A DNA stretch of 64,000 nucleotides from Flaveria trinervia (Eukaryota > Streptophyta > Magnoliopsida > Asterales > Asteraceae). Made by a program: the position numbers and the translations under genes. Positions 60,501-64,000 of this stretch are shown here, piece after piece. The stretch covers positions 67,938,783 through 68,002,782 of the forward strand of contig CM046451.1 of assembly GCA_025506515.1 (NCBI GenBank), in the 5' to 3' direction. The notes under the pieces are model-generated. The model ran no database searches, was not told the DNA's origin, and saw nothing but the letters and a program-made list of their open reading frames with translations. Every line of letters begins with the position of its first letter. Positions within the stretch are counted from its first letter, which is position 1.

Positions 60501-61051
60501 CATTTGAGCTGAAGTTAGTCCGAAATCTAGAAAGATGGGATGAGGACATGATTACTTTATTTGGAGTTTTTGAACTAAAACTGTTACATCCAAGTTATAT
60601 TTCATTTTTGTCAGTTCAAAAATTTGAGAAAGTATCTCCTGAAGTGGCTGAGCAAGACAAGAAATATTTCATTTCTATTATCAATGTGATGAATGCGACC
60701 ATGGAAAGAATATCTTTGAGAAAAGCTCTTGCGTATGCCAACATTGTCAAGAAAGATATTAAAGATATTGAATTCATGAGAATATCAAGGAAAGGGGTAT
60801 TAGAAGTGTACTCAAAGGAAAGTAACAAGCCTATTGAGTTATATGCTAACATTGATATTTCATGTCTTTCAAAAGATACATTGGAGAGAATGGACAAGAT
60901 GGAGATTAAAACAAATGAAGCTAAACCAGAACAAGGCATTCTTGCAAGTAAATTCAAGTCTGCAATATCAAAAGCTTTGAAGGAATTAGATATGTACAAA
61001 CAGAAGCCAATGTTCAAAGTCAAAGAAGAACCAGTAGATTACTTTGAATGA
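57565..61051 (+). pseudogene. Accessory ORF of element F (broken)
   Basis: Starts MAELKFEPKHNVAAFLED. An in-frame TAG at 57733-57735 replaces the Trp of the conserved Phe-Trp pair. MPEVSEEAIRQALRLGDND (57805 on) and, after a frameshift near 58046, YLMYPRFLQLLIN (58155) complete the N-terminal domain. A very acidic stretch (58400-58650) and two coiled coils (58750-58890 and 58904-59090) follow. ISALRSWLQARNYHWRKLKR near 59650 matches the small helical segment of A and D. KIIAWKYDEVFDAFLIKR lies near 60075. The rest, to 61051, aligns with the end of the A protein. Stops or shifts occur near 58900, 59450, 59990, 60170 and 60482. Function unknown. Confidence 0.8.
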
Positions 61052-61133
61052 TGAAGTCAAGGCTGAAGAAAGAATTGAAGATAAAGTTAGCAGTCAAGCT
61101 TGAAGATTTTGAAGACTGAAGACCATGTCAATC

Positions 61134-61143
61134 TTAGGGGGAG
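61134..61143 (+). promoter_or_regulatory. 3' polypurine tract of F
   Basis: ttagggggag, three bases before the 3' LTR. Confidence 0.88.
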
Positions 61144-61146
61144 TAT

Positions 61147-61458
61147 TGTTAAGTGCTCTAAGAAAGATTAACATGTTGTCTTTATTTGTCTTTTGATAAT
61201 TTGTAATAGTATAGGGACTATTTGTGTAATTTGTTAGTTCCTTTACTTTTTGTTTTCGGTATAAATAGCTTAGATTTGCAGGTAGATAGTAACGAATACA
61301 CAAGATATTCGAATCTGCTTTCATACTTGTAATTGTCTTAGCTTGATATTAATGAAAACTTGAATTTTATTGATATCTTGTTTTGATTTTATTACTTTGT
61401 GTGAAATTCATTGAATTGTGTTACAAATCATCACAGATTTATTCATTTGATACTATCA
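61147..61458 (+). repeat. 3' LTR of element F
   Basis: Runs TGTTAAGTGC to CTATCA and pairs with 36844-37155. The right target copy ttaac is at 61459-61463. Confidence 0.95.
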
Positions 61459-61463
61459 TTAAC

Positions 61464-62054
61464 ACTTATTGAACTAATTATATAGATTTCTGGTTGTTTG
61501 AATAGATCTAAGTCAATAATGATTGTAAAATATATTCAAACTTAATCATATGAAGTTCACATGCGATTGGCCCATGCTAATGGACCATACACATGTACAA
61601 CTTTATGCTAATGAACCAGTCCTACGAATGAACCAAGAAACTGGATCAGTCGCATGATTGAAACATGAGATCGACTCAGTCGCACGACTGAACACTCAGT
61701 CGTGCGAATGAATCAACCGCATCACTTAATCGCACAACTGAACCATGCTAATGGTTCAGTCGCCCGAATGAGAAACCCTAACCTACAAATACCACTTAAA
61801 TCGTGGAAAAACATGATACTTTGAATATTTCGATACCTACACATACCCTAGCCGTCCAGAGACCTCTAGTAACCTGTACCAACTCATAGATCGTAGTAGA
61901 TCGATTGCTAATGATTCTTAACGTTTAGATTCAATCTTTGATTGATTCTACGTGCGTTCTCACTAATTGGATCGCCAATCAAATAGGATTCCGCACTATT
62001 TGATTCGGTACACGCGTAAATCTGTTAGTATTCGTCCAATACACAATCCTAACA
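61464..62054 (+). repeat. 5' LTR of H, right piece
   Basis: Continues the H LTR after F and ends CCTAACA just before a primer site. From 61560 to 61770 it has an array of motifs such as tcagtcgcacgactga (perfect palindrome core at 61676-61691) and variants, followed by a TATA-like ctacaaatacc near 61784. The order array then TATA is the same as in A, D and G. Confidence 0.72.
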
Positions 62055-62667
62055 AGTGGTATGAGAGCCAGGTTCTATATTACGTGTGATTCAATCGTTT
62101 TGATATAAAAATTGTGTTTTTACACTCAAAAACACAAATTTTTGGGTCAAATCGGGTTTTAGTCGTCTCCTGATCGTAAAGTTTAGTTTTTTCGGCATAC
62201 GGTAATTAGGGTTAGCAAGAAATTCGTATTTTTACGTCCAAGACACCTTAAACCTACGAATCTTCGAAATCTAGCAGGTTCAGTCGCACGATTGACTCAA
62301 TTGCACGACTGAGTTCATACGCATCCCCCATACGCATGACTGGACTCATTGTACTCCTATTCGTATGACTGAGTATTCTATTCGCATTGTTCAACCGCAT
62401 TAGTTCATTCGCCCAACTGAGCCATCCGCATTAGTTCAGTCGCACAATTGAACCATCCGCATTGTTCAATCGCCCGAATAGCCCAATCGCACACCTTCAT
62501 TCGCACAAATAAAACAGTTTTGTTTAAAGTTAAAGTTTACAGCAATAGAGGACCAATACTCAGCTTCCATAATAGGGAGAGACTCACGTATTCAAAACTT
62601 ACTGCTACTGGAGAATGAAGTGGGGAATCATAACAAACCTCCAAAGCTTATCACGTTAGATGAATAC
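62055..62667 (+). other. Primer-binding site and leader of H
   Basis: tggtatgagagcca at 62057-62070 resembles the initiator Met tRNA site with one change. The leader has no ORF, and from 62277 to 62515 repeats the LTR motif (cagtcgcacgattga, cattcgcccaactgag and others). It is interrupted at 62668 by element I. Confidence 0.7.
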
Positions 62668-63063
62668 TGTTGGGTATTCTACCTTGGAAGAAATTGAAGA
62701 TTTCAATATTATTGAAGTTGAAGACTTGAAGCACAAAATCAACAAAAATATTAGTCTAGGGTTTATATTGTAATTATTTTTATTGCTAGACTAGTATAAA
62801 TATTTGCATATATTATCATTGTAATGGCGAATAATTCACCACTTGTTAGGGTGAATTAGGTCCATCACCAACAACATCATATCATCATCCTTCATGGATG
62901 ATGATTTCAACAATATATCAATAAACATCAAACATTAAACATGTTTGTGTTCTTCATCATGTTCATTATTATTATATTTTAGCATCTAATTATTCAAGTT
63001 TTATTATCATCAATATGAATCCTAAGATCCATGCTCATTGTTTCCGTTCAAATCGGGAACACA
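62668..63063 (+). repeat. 5' LTR of element I
   Basis: From TGTTGGGTATTC to GGGAACACA; the end is set by the primer site caattggtatcaaagctgg and is uncertain by 2 bases. Contains runs of atcatc/tcatca. Confidence 0.7.
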
Positions 63064-63082
63064 CAATTGGTATCAAAGCTGG

Positions 63083-63905
63083 AGTTGATGGATTATATTG
63101 ATTTTGATGAGATTTCCTGGTAAGACTGCTGAAATTATTGAATATTTGAAGAAAACAATTCAACAATCATGTCAACATTCATGTCTGCGGCTGTATCAAG
63201 CATCAAAAATTAGGGTTTGCGGCATCAAAAATTAGGGTTTGCGGCTGCCTCAAGTATCATACAATAATGGTTGCGGCTATGGATTAGGGGTGCTTCGAAA
63301 CCAAGCCGAATAGAAGCTGTCGAAGGCAGCCCTTGCAAATTAAGGGCGGCCGAATGGAGATGCCCACAGTAGGCCAGCCGAATGAGGATGCCTTGCGAAC
63401 CAAGTGTTGCGGCCGAATGGGGCTGCGAAACAAGGCTGCTAAATCGGATTGTAGCGGCCGAAAATGGATGCCCTTATTAGGGTTTTCCGACTAAAATGCT
63501 GCCGCAAGTGGCCTTTGCGGCTACATTAGGGTTGCCCTAATTAGGGTTGCCAAACCAAAGTTTCCTTTGCGGCCACTTTAGGGAGGCAAAATTAGAGTTT
63601 GCAACCTAGGTTTGCAAATGGGCTCGTGAACACTATTGGGTTTTGTTTCTTGGGCTCCATCATTAAACAAAAACATTAGTTGGAATTAGGCTCAAGTGTT
63701 GAAGATTGGGCTTATGATCAAGAAAACAAATTTGGGCCTCGTATTTGGGCTCTCACCAACAAAAACAAGTGACGTTGAGTTACATAATATAGTTGTACCA
63801 AAGTTTTGAAGACCTCGCTTCCGCATCAACAAAAAAATTTCTTAATTTTGGACAACTATTCAACAAAAACAAGATCAAGCTTCAATTCACATTAGAAATC
63901 TACAA
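63083..63905 (+). other. Interior of element I
   Basis: No ORF. Between 63180 and 63610 it is more GC-rich than its surroundings and repeats gcggc, gcggccgaatgg and attagggttt. A unit catcaaaaattagggtttgcgg occurs twice in tandem near 63205-63245. Confidence 0.65.
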
Positions 63906-63919
63906 TTTTGGGGGAGTAT

Positions 63920-64000
63920 TGTTGGAAATTGAAGATTTTAATATTATTAAAGTTGAAGACTTGAAGCATAAAATCAACAAAAATATTAGTCTAGTGTTTA
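63920..64000 (+). repeat. 3' LTR of element I (partial)
   Basis: Starts TGTTGGAAATTG after the tract ttttgggggag and matches the 5' LTR up to the window end. Confidence 0.75.

Larger units (their letters stand above)
36844..61458 (+). mobile_element. Element F: Sirevirus-like Copia retrotransposon carrying G
   Basis: Two 312-base LTRs (36844-37155 and 61147-61458) flanked by ttaac at 36839-36843 and 61459-61463 define it. Without G it is about 12.5 kb: primer site, repeat-bearing leader, gag, broken pol, a long interval, and an accessory ORF ending 95 bases before the 3' LTR. LTRs of 312 bases are short for this kind of element. The 5' LTR starts TA, not TG, a likely G-to-A change. Confidence 0.95.
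36700..64000 (+). mobile_element. Element H: 5' part of an LTR retrotransposon, host of F and I
   Basis: H starts TGTAGATACATG at 36700, where the E gag stops matching D. Its 5' LTR is split by F (36700-36843 and 61464-62054). A primer site at 62057 and a leader up to 62667 follow, then element I. No coding part is in the window, so the superfamily is not shown. The repeat-rich LTR and leader resemble those of the Sirevirus-like elements here. The possible left target copy is attat at 36695-36699. Confidence 0.72.
62668..64000 (+). mobile_element. Element I: short non-autonomous LTR retrotransposon (cut by window end)
   Basis: The 5' LTR (62668-63063), primer site (63068-63082), about 0.85 kb of non-coding interior, a polypurine tract (63906-63916) and the first 81 bases of the 3' LTR are present. 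The two LTR starts match from aaattgaagatttnaatatt on; the 5' copy has about 18 extra bases near its start. With no gag or pol it must depend on enzymes of other elements. It is larger than typical TRIMs. Confidence 0.72.

Noticed and set aside
1..64000. Host protein-coding, tRNA or rRNA genes
   Set aside because: Every sizeable open frame with recognisable motifs belongs to a retrotransposon; tRNA-like words found are only primer-binding sites.

Overview
This 64 kb window is plant nuclear DNA made almost entirely of LTR retrotransposons nested inside one another. I find no host gene, tRNA or rRNA. Complete plant Copia and Gypsy domain sets, initiator-Met-tRNA-type primer sites and long Gypsy LTRs make it a eudicot. 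The extra 3' reading frame carried by five elements resembles one that I remember as abundant in Asteraceae genome annotations (Tanacetum and relatives), so a daisy-family host is likely, but that rests on memory and not on a search.

Layout, left to right. Element A (1-2374, + strand) is the 3' end of a Sirevirus-like Copia element. Element B (2420-10438, +) is a complete Copia element with a 5-bp target duplication. Both sit in the gag of Gypsy element C (2375-2414 and 10444-16412, +; it starts outside the window). C is inserted in the 3' extra ORF of Sirevirus-like element D (16413-26798, minus strand). D is inserted in the 3' LTR of a second member of the same family, E (26799-36699, minus). 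E also carries a probable hAT-type MITE (about 27942-28621) and is cut in gag by element H (from 36700, +). H holds F in its 5' LTR (F 36844-61458, +, TSD ttaac), and F holds G (43986-56145, +, TSD gaaat). The leader of H holds I (from 62668, +), a short non-autonomous LTR element cut by the window edge. Insertion order from the nesting: E, then D and H; D, then C, then A and B; H, then F, then G; H, then I.

How the parts work together. B and C carry the usual gag, protease, integrase, reverse transcriptase and RNase H domains (Copia order in B, Gypsy order in C). D, E, F and G, and by inference A, carry a further gene of roughly 1,000-1,400 codons between pol and the 3' LTR. Where its start can be seen (D, E, F, G) it begins with a conserved domain. 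A charged coiled-coil or acidic middle follows. In A, D, E and F a small helical segment comes next, and in A, E and F a beta-rich tail with the motif I-I-x-W-x-Y/F-D. In D, E, F and G a family-specific repeat array and a TATA-like box stand directly upstream of its start codon, which copies the layout of the LTR promoters. In F a likely 491-bp 5' UTR intron ends on the start codon. This looks like an internal promoter unit for the accessory gene and is the most interesting signal in the window.

Every coding region except the gag of B is broken by stops or frameshifts, so no element here looks autonomous now. Some single-base indels, above all in B, may be assembly errors.
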